Assembly: GCA_944385405.1 (NCBI GenBank)
Contig: CALWXB010000007.1
Coordinates: forward strand, 1 to 64,000
Length of the DNA: 64,000 nt
DNA from: an uncultured Oscillospiraceae bacterium
GTDB lineage: Bacteria > Bacillota > Clostridia > Oscillospirales > Oscillospiraceae
Reading direction: 5' to 3'
Shown here one piece after another: positions 26,087 to 33,399 of this stretch. The position numbers and the translations under genes were made by a program. A model generated the notes under the pieces. It searched no databases. It was not told where the DNA came from and saw nothing but the letters and a program-made list of their open reading frames with translations. Within the stretch, counting starts at the first letter, position 1. Every line of letters begins with the position of its first letter.

Positions 26087-26115
26087 ATTCTACACCAATC
26101 TTCAAAAAATGTCCA
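26087..26115 (-). promoter_or_regulatory. Sigma-A promoter of the rnf operon
   Basis: Minus strand TGGACA, 17-base spacer, TAGAAT, in an AT-rich island between the divergent rnfC and DUF975 genes. The intervening 346 bases hold only the two divergent promoters, the rnf leader and the DUF975 leader; I see no gene. Confidence 0.7.
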
Positions 26116-26227
26116 GACTGTGAACGGCATTTTTTATGGAAAAAACCGCTTTTTTTCTGTTGTTTTTATGACTTTTGGCGATTTTCACATGTTCCACAAA
26201 AATCCGCCGGTCCGCGGCGGCCCTCCC

Positions 26228-26256
26228 TTGTCAATTCCGCCGAAACGTGGTACACT
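26228..26256 (+). promoter_or_regulatory. Sigma-A promoter of the DUF975 gene
   Basis: TTGTCA, 17-base spacer, TACACT, 65 bases before the start codon. Confidence 0.75.
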
Positions 26257-26321
26257 GTTCCCACATTCCCGCCGCCCCTCCGGGGGCGCCCCACTTTTTC
26301 TGCAAGAGAGGTTGGATCCCA

Positions 26322-27116
26322 ATGACCCCAAATTTCAGCCGCCAGGCCCGGAAGCGGGCCGCCCGGGAGCTGCTGCGCACGGCGCAGGTCTCTCCCGCAG
26401 CCATGACGGCGCTCTACATCCTGCTGCTCATCGCCCTGGACCTGCTGGACGCGGTCAGCGACGGCGCCGGCGTCCTGTCCACCTTCATCGCCCTTTTGGC
26501 CATGCTGCTGGGCACGGTGCTGGGCGCGGGCTACACCATGTACTGCATGGCCGTGTCCCGGGGAGAGCGGGCGGAATTCCTGACCCTGTTCGACGGGTTC
26601 TCCCTGGCGGGACGCATCATCGGACTGCACCTGCTGACGGGCCTCCTGGTGGGTCTTTGGAGTTTGCTGTTCGTGATCCCGGGCATCGTGGCCTTCTACC
26701 GCTACCGCTTCGCGCCCCTCTATCTCTATGAGCACCCGGACCGGGGTATTCTGGAGGCCCTGCGGGAGAGCTGCCGCCTGACCCGGGGGTTCAAGGCGTC
26801 CCTGTTCACCCTGGATCTGAGCTACTTAGGCTGGGGCCTTCTGGCGTACCTGCCCTCCGTGGTGGTGAACTTCATTTACTACCAGCAGCTGGCGCTGACC
26901 CTCAACACCTTCAGCGGCATCCCCGACCCGGTGGTCCTCCCCGGCGTGCTGGGTACCGTCCCGGCCTGGGGCTGGGTGCTGATCCACGGGCTCTGGCTCC
27001 TGGCAGCAGCCCCCTTCTTCCTGCCCCACTATCAGTGCGTGGAGATCTCCTACTACGAGACGGCCAAGGGCGGCGATGCGGCCCGGCCGGATCCCGACGG
27101 CCTGGGCGGATTGTGA
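26322..27116 (+). CDS. DUF975 family membrane protein
   Basis: A 264-residue multi-spanning protein (five or six helices). It resembles DUF975 (PF06161): LFVIPGIVAFYRYRFAPLYL followed by GILEALRESCRLTRGFKASLF is the diagnostic block, and CVEISYYE closes the domain. Family function is unknown. The start is the ATG after GAGAGGTTGGATCCCA; the longer frame begins before the likely transcript start. It is monocistronic, with its own promoter and terminator. Confidence 0.8.
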   Translation: MTPNFSRQARKRAARELLRTAQVSPAAMTALYILLLIALDLLDAVSDGAGVLSTFIALLAMLLGTVLGAGYTMYCMAVSRGERAEFLTLFDGFSLAGRIIGLHLLTGLLVGLWSLLFVIPGIVAFYRYRFAPLYLYEHPDRGILEALRESCRLTRGFKASLFTLDLSYLGWGLLAYLPSVVVNFIYYQQLALTLNTFSGIPDPVVLPGVLGTVPAWGWVLIHGLWLLAAAPFFLPHYQCVEISYYETAKGGDAARPDPDGLGGL

Positions 27117-27130
27117 TGGAAAACACTGAA

Positions 27131-27164
27131 GAAAGCGGCGTCCCTGAGGACGCCGCTTTCTTTT
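27131..27164 (+). terminator. Terminator of the DUF975 gene
   Basis: A 13-base-pair stem GAAAGCGGCGTCC with loop CTGA, followed by TTTT; shared with the convergent ECF gene. Confidence 0.85.
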
Positions 27165-27699
27165 ATTCAATTCCCGGGAACACCCGGCGTACCAGGGCGC
27201 TGCGCCCCAGAGCCGCCATCAGCAGCGTGGATGCGGCCGCGCCGAAGGCCCCCTGGACCAGGTTCCCCGGCACCCCCGGCAGTCCCCCCGCCAGGGTGCC
27301 TGCCAGCAGGCCGTCGTAGAGGCAGTACCCCAGCACCATCACGGCCTCCGCCGCGATCCCCGCCGCCAGCATCCGCCCAGGCCTCCCTTTCCGGCAGATC
27401 CCCGCCGCCAGCGCGGCCATGGCCCCCTTGATCACCAGCGTGGCAGGCACGTATACGGCATACCCCGCCAGCAGGTCCGCCAGGGCGGGGCCCAGGGCCC
27501 CTGCCGCTGCGCCCCAGGCCGGGCCCAGCAGATACGCCCCCAGCAGCACCACCGCGTCTCCCAGATTCACATATCCCCCCGTGGGAGAGGGGACCCGCAG
27601 CACCATGGTCCCCGCGCAGCCCATGGCCGCCAGCACTCCGGTGAGCACCAGCATCCGGGTGCGGTCCTCCGCTTCCCGGCGGCGCAGCAGCTCTTCCAT
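27163..27699 (-). CDS. ECF transporter S component, possibly for a B6 vitamer
   Basis: A 178-residue protein with five or six helices. The block SPTGGYVNLGDAVVLLGAYL-LGPAWG, followed by GYAVYVPATLVIKGAMAAL, matches ECF S components of the riboflavin/HmpT/PdxU-like superfamily. Divergent transcription from a MocR-type gene suggests a pyridoxine-type substrate under control of that regulator; this is inference from context. The start has AAGGAG nine bases upstream. No ECF energising genes are nearby. Confidence 0.75.
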   Translation of the reverse strand: MEELLRRREAEDRTRMLVLTGVLAAMGCAGTMVLRVPSPTGGYVNLGDAVVLLGAYLLGPAWGAAAGALGPALADLLAGYAVYVPATLVIKGAMAALAAGICRKGRPGRMLAAGIAAEAVMVLGYCLYDGLLAGTLAGGLPGVPGNLVQGAFGAAASTLLMAALGRSALVRRVFPGIE

Positions 27700-27729
27700 C
27701 TCTCTTCGTCTCCTTCCGGTTTCGGATGG

Positions 27730-27758
27730 TTGTCATGATAGCGCAGATGTGGTATGAT
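27730..27758 (+). promoter_or_regulatory. Sigma-A promoter of the MocR gene, overlapping the divergent ECF promoter
   Basis: TTGTCA, 17-base spacer, TATGAT on the plus strand. On the minus strand TTCAAT-N16-TATCAT occupies much of the same DNA, so one bound regulator could act on both genes. Confidence 0.65.
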
Positions 27759-27809
27759 TGAAATATCCAATTCTCGATTTTTTTATCAGGTCAGAAAGGA
27801 GGCGCGGCC

Positions 27810-29186
27810 ATGCTCACCTACGATCTGGACCGGCGGGGAGGCCTGTCTTTGTACGAATATCTGTACCGCTGCATCCGCCGGGACATCCTCTCCGGGACCC
27901 TGGCGGCGGGAGAGCGGCTGCCCTCCAAGCGGCGTCTGGCGGAGCACCTGCATCTGTCGGTGATGACGGTGGAGGGGGCGTACCGCCAGCTGGAGGCGGA
28001 GGGCTACCTCTATACCAGGCCCCGGCAGGGCTTTTTCGTCTCTCCGGTGGAGCCCGCCCTGCCTGTCCCCTCCGCGCCGCCGCTGCCGGAGGAACCGTCC
28101 CCATCGTGGCGGCTGGATCTGGCCTCCAGTCAGGCCGACGGCGGCCGCTTCCCCGTCTCCACCTGGGCCCGGCTCACCCGGCAGGTGCTCTCCGAGGGCC
28201 GGACCTTCCTGGACCCGGTGCCGCCCCAGGGGCTTCCGGCGCTGCGGGAGGCCATCGCGGAGAGCCTGCGCACCGGCAAGGGCATGGCGGTGTCCCCGGG
28301 ACAGATCGTGGTGGGAGCGGGAGCGGAGTACCTCTATCTCCTGCTGGCCCAGCTGCTGGGCCGGGACACGGTGCTGGCGGTGGAGGACCCGGGCTACTCC
28401 AAGATCCGGCAGATCTACGGCAAGTGGGGCCTCACCTGCCGCCCGGTGCCTCTGGACCGCCAGGGCATGGACCCCGCCGCTCTGGCCGCCTCCGGCGCGG
28501 GAGCGGCGCACCTGTCCCCGTCCCACCACTATCCCACCGGCATCGTCACCCCCATCGCCCGGCGGCAGTCCCTGCTGCGGTGGGCGGAGGACACCGGCGG
28601 CGTCATCATCGAGGACGACTACGACAGCGAGTTCCGCTTCACCGGCCGCCCCCTGCCCACCCTGCACAGCATCGACACCGGCGGCCGGGTGATCTACCTC
28701 AACACCTTCTCCCAGACCCTCTCCCCCTCCCTGCGCATGGGCTTTCTGGTGCTGCCGCCGGCCCTGGCGGACCGGTACCGCCGGGAGCTGGGCTTCTACG
28801 CCTGCACGGTGCCCGCCCTGGAGCAGCACGTGCTGGCCCGGTTCCTCTCCGGCGGGTTTTACGACCGGCACCTGTCCCGGCTGCGCAAGGAGTACCGTGC
28901 CCGTCGGGCCGCGGTGCTGGAGGCCTTCCGCACCGGCATCCCCGCAGGGCACGTGGAGGACCGGGGGGCGGGGCTCCACTTCCTGCTGCGGCTGGACACT
29001 CCCCGCTCCGACGAGACCCTTTTGGCCCGGGCGGAGGCGCTGGGGGTACACCTGCGGTTCCTCTCCTCCTGCACGGCGCTGCCGGAGCACCGGACGCCCC
29101 ACGTGCTGGCGGTGAGCTATGCCGCCCTGGACACGGACCGGCTGCCCCAGGCGGTATCCCTGCTCAATGAGATCCTGCGGCCGTAA
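27810..29186 (+). CDS. MocR/PdxR-type GntR regulator with aminotransferase-like domain lacking the PLP lysine
   Basis: Residues 1-75 form a GntR winged helix (LYEYLYRCIRRDILSGTLAA, LPSKRRLAEHLHLSVMTVEG, QGFFVS). Residues 110-458 are a fold-type I aminotransferase-like domain with VVGAGAEYLYLLLAQLLG, the PTG of HHYPTGIVTP and the EDDYDSEFRF block. MocR proteins such as PdxR sense PLP. In the expected TFSKTL motif this protein reads NTFSQTLSPSLRMGF: residue 302 is Gln (codon CAG), so the Schiff-base lysine is missing. Divergent from an ECF S-component gene it probably controls. Start preceded by AAAGGAGG. Confidence 0.88.
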   Translation: MLTYDLDRRGGLSLYEYLYRCIRRDILSGTLAAGERLPSKRRLAEHLHLSVMTVEGAYRQLEAEGYLYTRPRQGFFVSPVEPALPVPSAPPLPEEPSPSWRLDLASSQADGGRFPVSTWARLTRQVLSEGRTFLDPVPPQGLPALREAIAESLRTGKGMAVSPGQIVVGAGAEYLYLLLAQLLGRDTVLAVEDPGYSKIRQIYGKWGLTCRPVPLDRQGMDPAALAASGAGAAHLSPSHHYPTGIVTPIARRQSLLRWAEDTGGVIIEDDYDSEFRFTGRPLPTLHSIDTGGRVIYLNTFSQTLSPSLRMGFLVLPPALADRYRRELGFYACTVPALEQHVLARFLSGGFYDRHLSRLRKEYRARRAAVLEAFRTGIPAGHVEDRGAGLHFLLRLDTPRSDETLLARAEALGVHLRFLSSCTALPEHRTPHVLAVSYAALDTDRLPQAVSLLNEILRP

Positions 29187-29193
29187 AACAGGA

Positions 29194-29230
29194 GAGCCGC
29201 CCGCGCACTGCGCGGGCGGCTCCTTCTTTT
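29194..29230 (+). terminator. Terminator after the MocR gene, probably bidirectional
   Basis: A 13-base-pair stem GAGCCGCCCGCGC with a three-base loop, followed by CTTCTTTTTC on plus and TCCTGTTTT on minus, where trxA ends. Confidence 0.88.
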
Positions 29231-29234
29231 TCCT

Positions 29235-29552
29235 TTACAGATACTGATCCAGCACCCCGGTGAACACCCCGGCGGGCATGGCGCCCACCTTCCGGGCCAC
29301 CTCCTTGCCGTCCTTCAGGAACACCACCGTGGGGATCTGCATCACGCCGAACTGCCGGGCCAGCTCTGGCTCCTCGTCCACGTTGACCTTGCCCACCAGG
29401 GCCCGGCCCTGGTACTGCGCCCCGATCTCCTCGATCACCGGGGAGAGCATCTTGCAGGGGCCGCACCAGTCGGCCCAGAAGTCCACCATCACCAGGGGCT
29501 CGTTTCCAACGGTCTGCACAAAATCCGCGGTTTTGAAATGCTTGACTGCCAT
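29235..29552 (-). CDS. trxA: Thioredoxin
   Basis: A 105-residue thioredoxin with the active site DFWADWCGPCKMLSP (cysteines 30 and 33), the cis-proline segment MQIPTVVFLKDGKE and normal length. It reduces protein disulfides. Starting at the ATG (MAVKHF) gives a ten-base gap after AAAGGAG; an in-frame TTG three codons earlier would overlap that site. It lies 72 bases downstream of a reductase-like gene, forming an arsR-reductase-trx unit. Confidence 0.95.
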   Translation of the reverse strand: MAVKHFKTADFVQTVGNEPLVMVDFWADWCGPCKMLSPVIEEIGAQYQGRALVGKVNVDEEPELARQFGVMQIPTVVFLKDGKEVARKVGAMPAGVFTGVLDQYL

Positions 29553-29624
29553 CTCGATCAATCTCCTTTTGATTCTGATATTCCGTATTGTATGAAGTCA
29601 CGCGGGTCCTATCCCGGGTTTGCA

Positions 29625-30452
29625 TTATGTAGTCCGGCCCTTCCGGGCGGCCTCGGACGCCCAGGCCGCGGCGCTCTGTCCGGCCACCAGACCGTCTCCG
29701 GCGGCCTTGGACACCTGCAGAGGGCCTCCGGTGCAGTCGCCGGCGGCAAAGAGCCCCGGCAGATTGGTGGCCATGCGGCGGTCCGTTTTCACGTAGCCGC
29801 CCTCCATCTCCAGCCCCGGGAACAGGTCCGTGGGGGCCATGGCGGGCCGCAGCAGAAAGACCCCGTCCACCGCCTGCGTCACGCCGTCGCAGGTGATCTC
29901 CTCCACCTGCTGCCCGCCCCGGATCTCGCAGCGTTTGGGCTGGCGGAAATACGTGACGGTGCAGCCGATGCTCCGGAGGAACTCCGCCTCCCGCTCCGCC
30001 GTGGGGGTGTAGCCCACCACCGCCACGGACCGGCCCCGGTAGAGCATGCCGTCGCAGGTGGCGCAGTAGCTGACGCCCCGGCCCAGGAACTCCGCCTCGC
30101 CGGGGAACTTCTTCCCCCGGGCCACACCCGCCGCCAAAATCAGGGCGGAGGCGTGCTCCATGTCGCTGCCGATGCCCACGTACCACTGGCCGCCGGAGGG
30201 CAGGGCGCTGACCACCCGGCCGTCCCGGAAGGCCGCCCCGGCCTTCTCCGCGTGGCGGCGCATGGTCTCCAGCAGCTCCCGGCCGGAAAGCTCCGGCAGG
30301 CCCAGGTAGTTGTCCACCCGCTCAGACTTCCACAGGGGATTTTCCTCCAGCGGGTTGCTCACCACCAGGACGCTGCGGCCCCGGGCCCGGACGTTCACCG
30401 CCGCAGACAGCCCCGCCGGGCCGCCGCCGATGACCAGCACGTCATAGGACAT
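29625..30452 (-). CDS. Thioredoxin-reductase-like flavoprotein without a recognisable NADPH motif
   Basis: The 275-residue protein has the FAD motif VIGGGPAGLSAAV at residues 7-19, the redox pair YCATCDG (Cys130, Cys133) and the C-terminal FAD segment LFAAGDCTGGPLQV, so it is a thioredoxin-reductase relative. It is about 35 residues shorter than usual. In the pyridine-nucleotide domain the expected GGGNTA-type loop reads VAVVGYTPTAERE, and the HRR phosphate-binding motif reads YFRQPKR. A ferredoxin- or flavodoxin-dependent reductase, as described in other clostridia, would fit. It overlaps the arsR stop by 11 bases and precedes thioredoxin. Confidence 0.85.
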   Translation of the reverse strand: MSYDVLVIGGGPAGLSAAVNVRARGRSVLVVSNPLEENPLWKSERVDNYLGLPELSGRELLETMRRHAEKAGAAFRDGRVVSALPSGGQWYVGIGSDMEHASALILAAGVARGKKFPGEAEFLGRGVSYCATCDGMLYRGRSVAVVGYTPTAEREAEFLRSIGCTVTYFRQPKRCEIRGGQQVEEITCDGVTQAVDGVFLLRPAMAPTDLFPGLEMEGGYVKTDRRMATNLPGLFAAGDCTGGPLQVSKAAGDGLVAGQSAAAWASEAARKGRTT

Positions 30453-30741
30453 AGATCTCCGCCTCCTCTTCCATCAGATCCGCCACCAGCCGGGCCACCC
30501 GGGGGGAGGCGGCGTGATAATAGACTTCGTTGCCCGACCGCTCCGCGCTGACGGCGCCCGCCGCCCGAAGCTTTTGCAGATGCTGGGAGATGCACGACTG
30601 GGACGTGCCGATGCTGCGCTCGATGCAGCCCACGTTGCGGCAGCCCATGGTCAAAAGCCCGTGGACGATCCGCAGCCGCACCGGGTGGGACAGCGCCTTC
30701 AACAGCTCTGCGCAGCCCTCGTAGTCGATCTCCTTTTCCAT
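30442..30741 (-). CDS. ArsR-family repressor, cysteine-bearing
   Basis: A 99-residue ArsR/SmtB winged-helix protein: LLKALSHPVRLRIVHGLLTM, then SIGTSQSCISQHLQKLRAAG as recognition helix and a GNEVYYHAA wing. It has Cys10, Cys34, Cys39 and Cys50, the middle pair spaced like redox or metal sites in this family. Given the downstream reductase and thioredoxin it may sense thiol redox state or a reactive sulfur/metal species; that is inference. First gene of the operon, with only a weak GGTGAGG before the ATG. Confidence 0.85.
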   Translation of the reverse strand: MEKEIDYEGCAELLKALSHPVRLRIVHGLLTMGCRNVGCIERSIGTSQSCISQHLQKLRAAGAVSAERSGNEVYYHAASPRVARLVADLMEEEAEIYVL

Positions 30742-30774
30742 GGCCTCACCGTCCCTTCGTTGATTTCGGCATTA

Positions 30775-30790
30775 GAATATCATGATATTC
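30775..30790. promoter_or_regulatory. Candidate ArsR operator, perfect 16-bp palindrome
   Basis: GAATATCATGATATTC is a perfect AT-rich palindrome 33 bases upstream of the arsR-like gene in an otherwise GC-rich region, as expected for an ArsR-family operator. Confidence 0.65.
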
Positions 30791-30839
30791 GAAACCGCGA
30801 AGTCGTTTTTGCAACAAGTGAAAAATGTTTGGACCTCGG

Positions 30840-30868
30840 TTGCTTTTCCCCCGGGAGTCTGCTACACT
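30840..30868 (+). promoter_or_regulatory. Sigma-A promoter of the rpe operon
   Basis: TTGCTT, 17-base spacer, TACACT. Confidence 0.65.
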
Positions 30869-31075
30869 GGACATGCAAAACGGGAGCCGGCGATGCCGGC
30901 TCCCTATTCGAAAAAGCGGCGGCGCGTTCCCGGGGGAGGGTCGCTGCGCGGGGCTTGGCAGAAGGCGCCGGGCCGCTTGCGCCATCCTATGCGCCGCCGT
31001 GCGCCCCCGCCACCGGCCGCCGCAGGCCCGTCCGCCGGCCAGCCGGCGGGCGCAGCAAAAAAAGGAGGATTTTCC
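30869..31075 (+). other. Long GC-rich leader of rpe
   Basis: About 200 bases lie between the promoter and rpe. They start with a perfect 10-base-pair hairpin (GGGAGCCGGC, loop GAT) and continue with many GC-rich self-complementary blocks. No convincing ORF and no riboswitch class I recognise. The ribosome site AAAGGAGG stands at the end. Confidence 0.4.
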
Positions 31076-31720
31076 ATGGTAAAGATCGCGCCGTCCATCC
31101 TCTCCGCCGACTTTGCAAATCTGGAACGGGAGATCGGGCGCATCTCCGACGCCGATTACGTCCACGTGGACGTGATGGACGGCGTGTTCGTCCCCAACAT
31201 CACCATCGGCATCCCGGTGGTGCGGTGCATCCGCCCGGTGACGAAGCTGCCGCTGGACGTGCACCTCATGATCGTCCGGCCGGTGCGGTACGTGGAGGCC
31301 TTCTGCGACGCCGGAGCGGACATCGTGACGGTGCATGTGGAGTCCGACACCCCCGATGAGATCCGCGCCGCCCTGGACAAGATCCGCGCCAAAGGCAGGC
31401 GGGCAGGCATCGTCCTCAGCCCCGGCACCCCCGCCCAGGCGGCGGAGCCCTTCGTGGAACAGGTGAGCATGATCCTGGCCATGACGGTGGAGCCGGGCTT
31501 CGGCGGCCAGTCCTTCATGGCGGATATGATGCCCAAGGTAGCGGCCCTGCGGGCCATGATCGACGCTCAAAACCCCGGCTGCGAGCTGGAGGTGGACGGC
31601 GGCGTGGACCCCGTCACCTGCCGCGCCTGCATCCAGGCGGGGGCCAACGTGCTGGTGGCGGGCAGCGCCGTGTACAAGGCCAAGGACATCCCGGCGCGGA
31701 TCCGGGAGCTGCGGGGGTGA
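31076..31720 (+). CDS. rpe: Ribulose-phosphate 3-epimerase
   Basis: Rpe interconverts ribulose 5-phosphate and xylulose 5-phosphate. The 214-residue TIM barrel has IAPSILSADFANLEREI, the metal ligands of YVHVDVMDGVFVPNI, LDVHLMIVRP, MTVEPGFGGQSFM and the phosphate-binding ANVLVAGSAVYKA. The start ATG follows AAAGGAGGATTTTCC. Probably co-transcribed with the next two genes. Confidence 0.96.
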   Translation: MVKIAPSILSADFANLEREIGRISDADYVHVDVMDGVFVPNITIGIPVVRCIRPVTKLPLDVHLMIVRPVRYVEAFCDAGADIVTVHVESDTPDEIRAALDKIRAKGRRAGIVLSPGTPAQAAEPFVEQVSMILAMTVEPGFGGQSFMADMMPKVAALRAMIDAQNPGCELEVDGGVDPVTCRACIQAGANVLVAGSAVYKAKDIPARIRELRG

Positions 31721-31725
31721 GGCGT

Positions 31726-32691
31726 ATGGAGCGTCTGTCCCTGGGGCAGTACCCCACCCCGCTGGTGCGCCTGGACGCCGCCAGCGCGGCATACGGCCGG
31801 AGCATCTGGATGAAGCGGGACGACCTGTGCGGCGTGGCCCTGGGGGGCAACAAGGTCCGCAAGCTGGAATATCTCCTGGCCCGGGCCAGAGCCGAGGGCT
31901 GCGACACCGTCCTCACCACCGGCGGCGCCCAGTCCAACCACGCCGCCCTCACCGCCGCCTGCGCCGCCCGGCTGGGGATGGAATGCCATCTCCTCCTCAA
32001 GGCCCGGGGCGTCACGGACCTCCGGGGCAATCTGATCCTGGACCGTCTCTTCGGCGCCCATGTCCGCTTCCTGGATACGGATTCCTACGACGACATCTAC
32101 GCGGAGATGGACCGCCTCACAGCGGAGCTGGCCGCCGCGGGCCATAAGGCGTATGCCGTCCCCCTGGGCGGATCCACCCCCCTGGGGGCCATGGGCTATG
32201 TCCGGGCGGTACGGGAGCTTTCCGCCCAGTGCGCCGCCCAGGGCTGCCGCCCGGGGTGCCTGGTGTCCGCCACCGGCTCCGGCGGCACCACGGCGGGCCT
32301 GCTGACGGGCGTCCGGGCGTACCTCCCCGGCGTCTGCGCCGTGGGCGTGGCGGTGGACGACCAGCCCTTCCAGGCCATCGTGGCCCAGCTGGCCGATGGG
32401 GCCGCCGCGCTGCTGGACGTCCCCGCCCCGGCCCGGCCCGGAGATTTCCGGATGCTGCGCCACGTGGGCCCCGGCTACGCCGTGCCGGACGAAGGAGACA
32501 TCCGCCGCATCCGGGAGCTGGCCCGGCTGGAGGGCATTTTGCTGGACCCGGTATACACCGGCAAGGCTTGGTCCGGGATGCTGGACGCCCTGGACGGTCT
32601 GCCGGAGGGGGACGTCGTGTTCCTCCACACCGGCGGCGCGGCGGCGCTGTTCGCCGTGGATCTGCCGGGGCTGGACGCCACAAACCCGTAA
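31726..32691 (+). CDS. D-cysteine desulfhydrase / ACC-deaminase family PLP enzyme
   Basis: A 321-residue fold-type II PLP enzyme of the D-cysteine desulfhydrase (DcyD) / ACC deaminase family. It has QYPTPLVRLDAAS, the PLP lysine in LGGNKVRKLEYLL (Lys43), TTGGAQSNHAALTAA, VPLGGSTPLGAMGYV, the phosphate-binding SATGSGGTTAGL and FLHTGGAAALF. Such enzymes release sulfide, pyruvate and ammonia from D-cysteine or cleave related amino acids. I chose the ATG with GGTGAGG just upstream; a GTG three codons earlier overlaps the rpe stop and is an alternative. Confidence 0.85.
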   Translation: MERLSLGQYPTPLVRLDAASAAYGRSIWMKRDDLCGVALGGNKVRKLEYLLARARAEGCDTVLTTGGAQSNHAALTAACAARLGMECHLLLKARGVTDLRGNLILDRLFGAHVRFLDTDSYDDIYAEMDRLTAELAAAGHKAYAVPLGGSTPLGAMGYVRAVRELSAQCAAQGCRPGCLVSATGSGGTTAGLLTGVRAYLPGVCAVGVAVDDQPFQAIVAQLADGAAALLDVPAPARPGDFRMLRHVGPGYAVPDEGDIRRIRELARLEGILLDPVYTGKAWSGMLDALDGLPEGDVVFLHTGGAAALFAVDLPGLDATNP

Positions 32692-32706
32692 AGGAGCATC
32701 GAACCT

Positions 32707-33306
32707 ATGGAATACTTCCCCGCACCTCTGGAAAAGCTGGTGGAGCAGTTCGCCCGGCTGCCGGGCATCGGCGGCAAGTCCGCCCAGCGGCTGGCCTTCC
32801 ACATCCTGTCCCTCCCGGAGGAGGAGGCCCGGGAATTCGCCGAGGCCATTCTGGACGCCAAGCGCAGCGTCACCTGCTGCCCGGTGTGCCGGAACTTCAC
32901 CGCCGGGGGCCTGTGCCCCATCTGTGCCTCCCCCAAGCGGGACGGCTCCGTGATCTGCGTGGTGGCGGATCCCCGGGACGTGGCGGCCATCGAGCGCAGC
33001 CGGGAGTACAACGGCCGCTACCATGTCCTCCACGGCGTGATCTCCCCCATGAACCACGTGGGCCCCGACGACCTTTCCATCAAGCCCCTGGTGGAGCGGG
33101 TGGCCCAGGGAGACGTGCAGGAGGTCATCATGGCAACCAACCCCGACACCGAGGGCGAAGCCACGGCCATGTACATCGCCCGGCTGCTGCGGCCCTTCGG
33201 CGTGCGGGTGACCCGCCTGGCCTACGGCATCCCCGTGGGCGGACATCTGGAGTTTGCCGACGACGCCACGCTGATGCGGGCGCTGGAGGGACGCCGGGAC
33301 ATCTGA
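32707..33306 (+). CDS. recR: Recombination mediator RecR
   Basis: RecR works with RecO/RecF to load RecA at gaps. The 199-residue protein has the helix-hairpin-helix LPGIGGKSAQRLAFHIL, a zinc finger with CCPVCRNFTAGGLCPIC, a Toprim domain with VVADPRDV and ATNPDTEGEATAMYIA, and the C-terminal LAYGIPVGGHLEFADDATLM. Full length. The usual neighbour dnaX is not present. Confidence 0.96.
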   Translation: MEYFPAPLEKLVEQFARLPGIGGKSAQRLAFHILSLPEEEAREFAEAILDAKRSVTCCPVCRNFTAGGLCPICASPKRDGSVICVVADPRDVAAIERSREYNGRYHVLHGVISPMNHVGPDDLSIKPLVERVAQGDVQEVIMATNPDTEGEATAMYIARLLRPFGVRVTRLAYGIPVGGHLEFADDATLMRALEGRRDI

Positions 33307-33310
33307 GCCA

Positions 33311-33341
33311 AAGCCCCCGGTCCGTGGGACCGGGGGCTTCT
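33311..33341 (+). terminator. Hairpin terminator after recR
   Basis: A 13-base-pair stem AAGCCCCCGGTCC with loop GTG. The tail (CTTGCG) is poor in T, so termination may be incomplete. Confidence 0.6.
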
Positions 33342-33369
33342 TGCGTCCCGCCCCGCCCTCTGCTATACT
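33341..33369 (+). promoter_or_regulatory. Sigma-A promoter of the following exported-protein gene
   Basis: TTGCGT, 17-base spacer, TATACT, directly after the recR hairpin. Confidence 0.7.
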
Positions 33370-33399
33370 GAAAAAAAGAGACGGCGGGGGGTGCATCTC

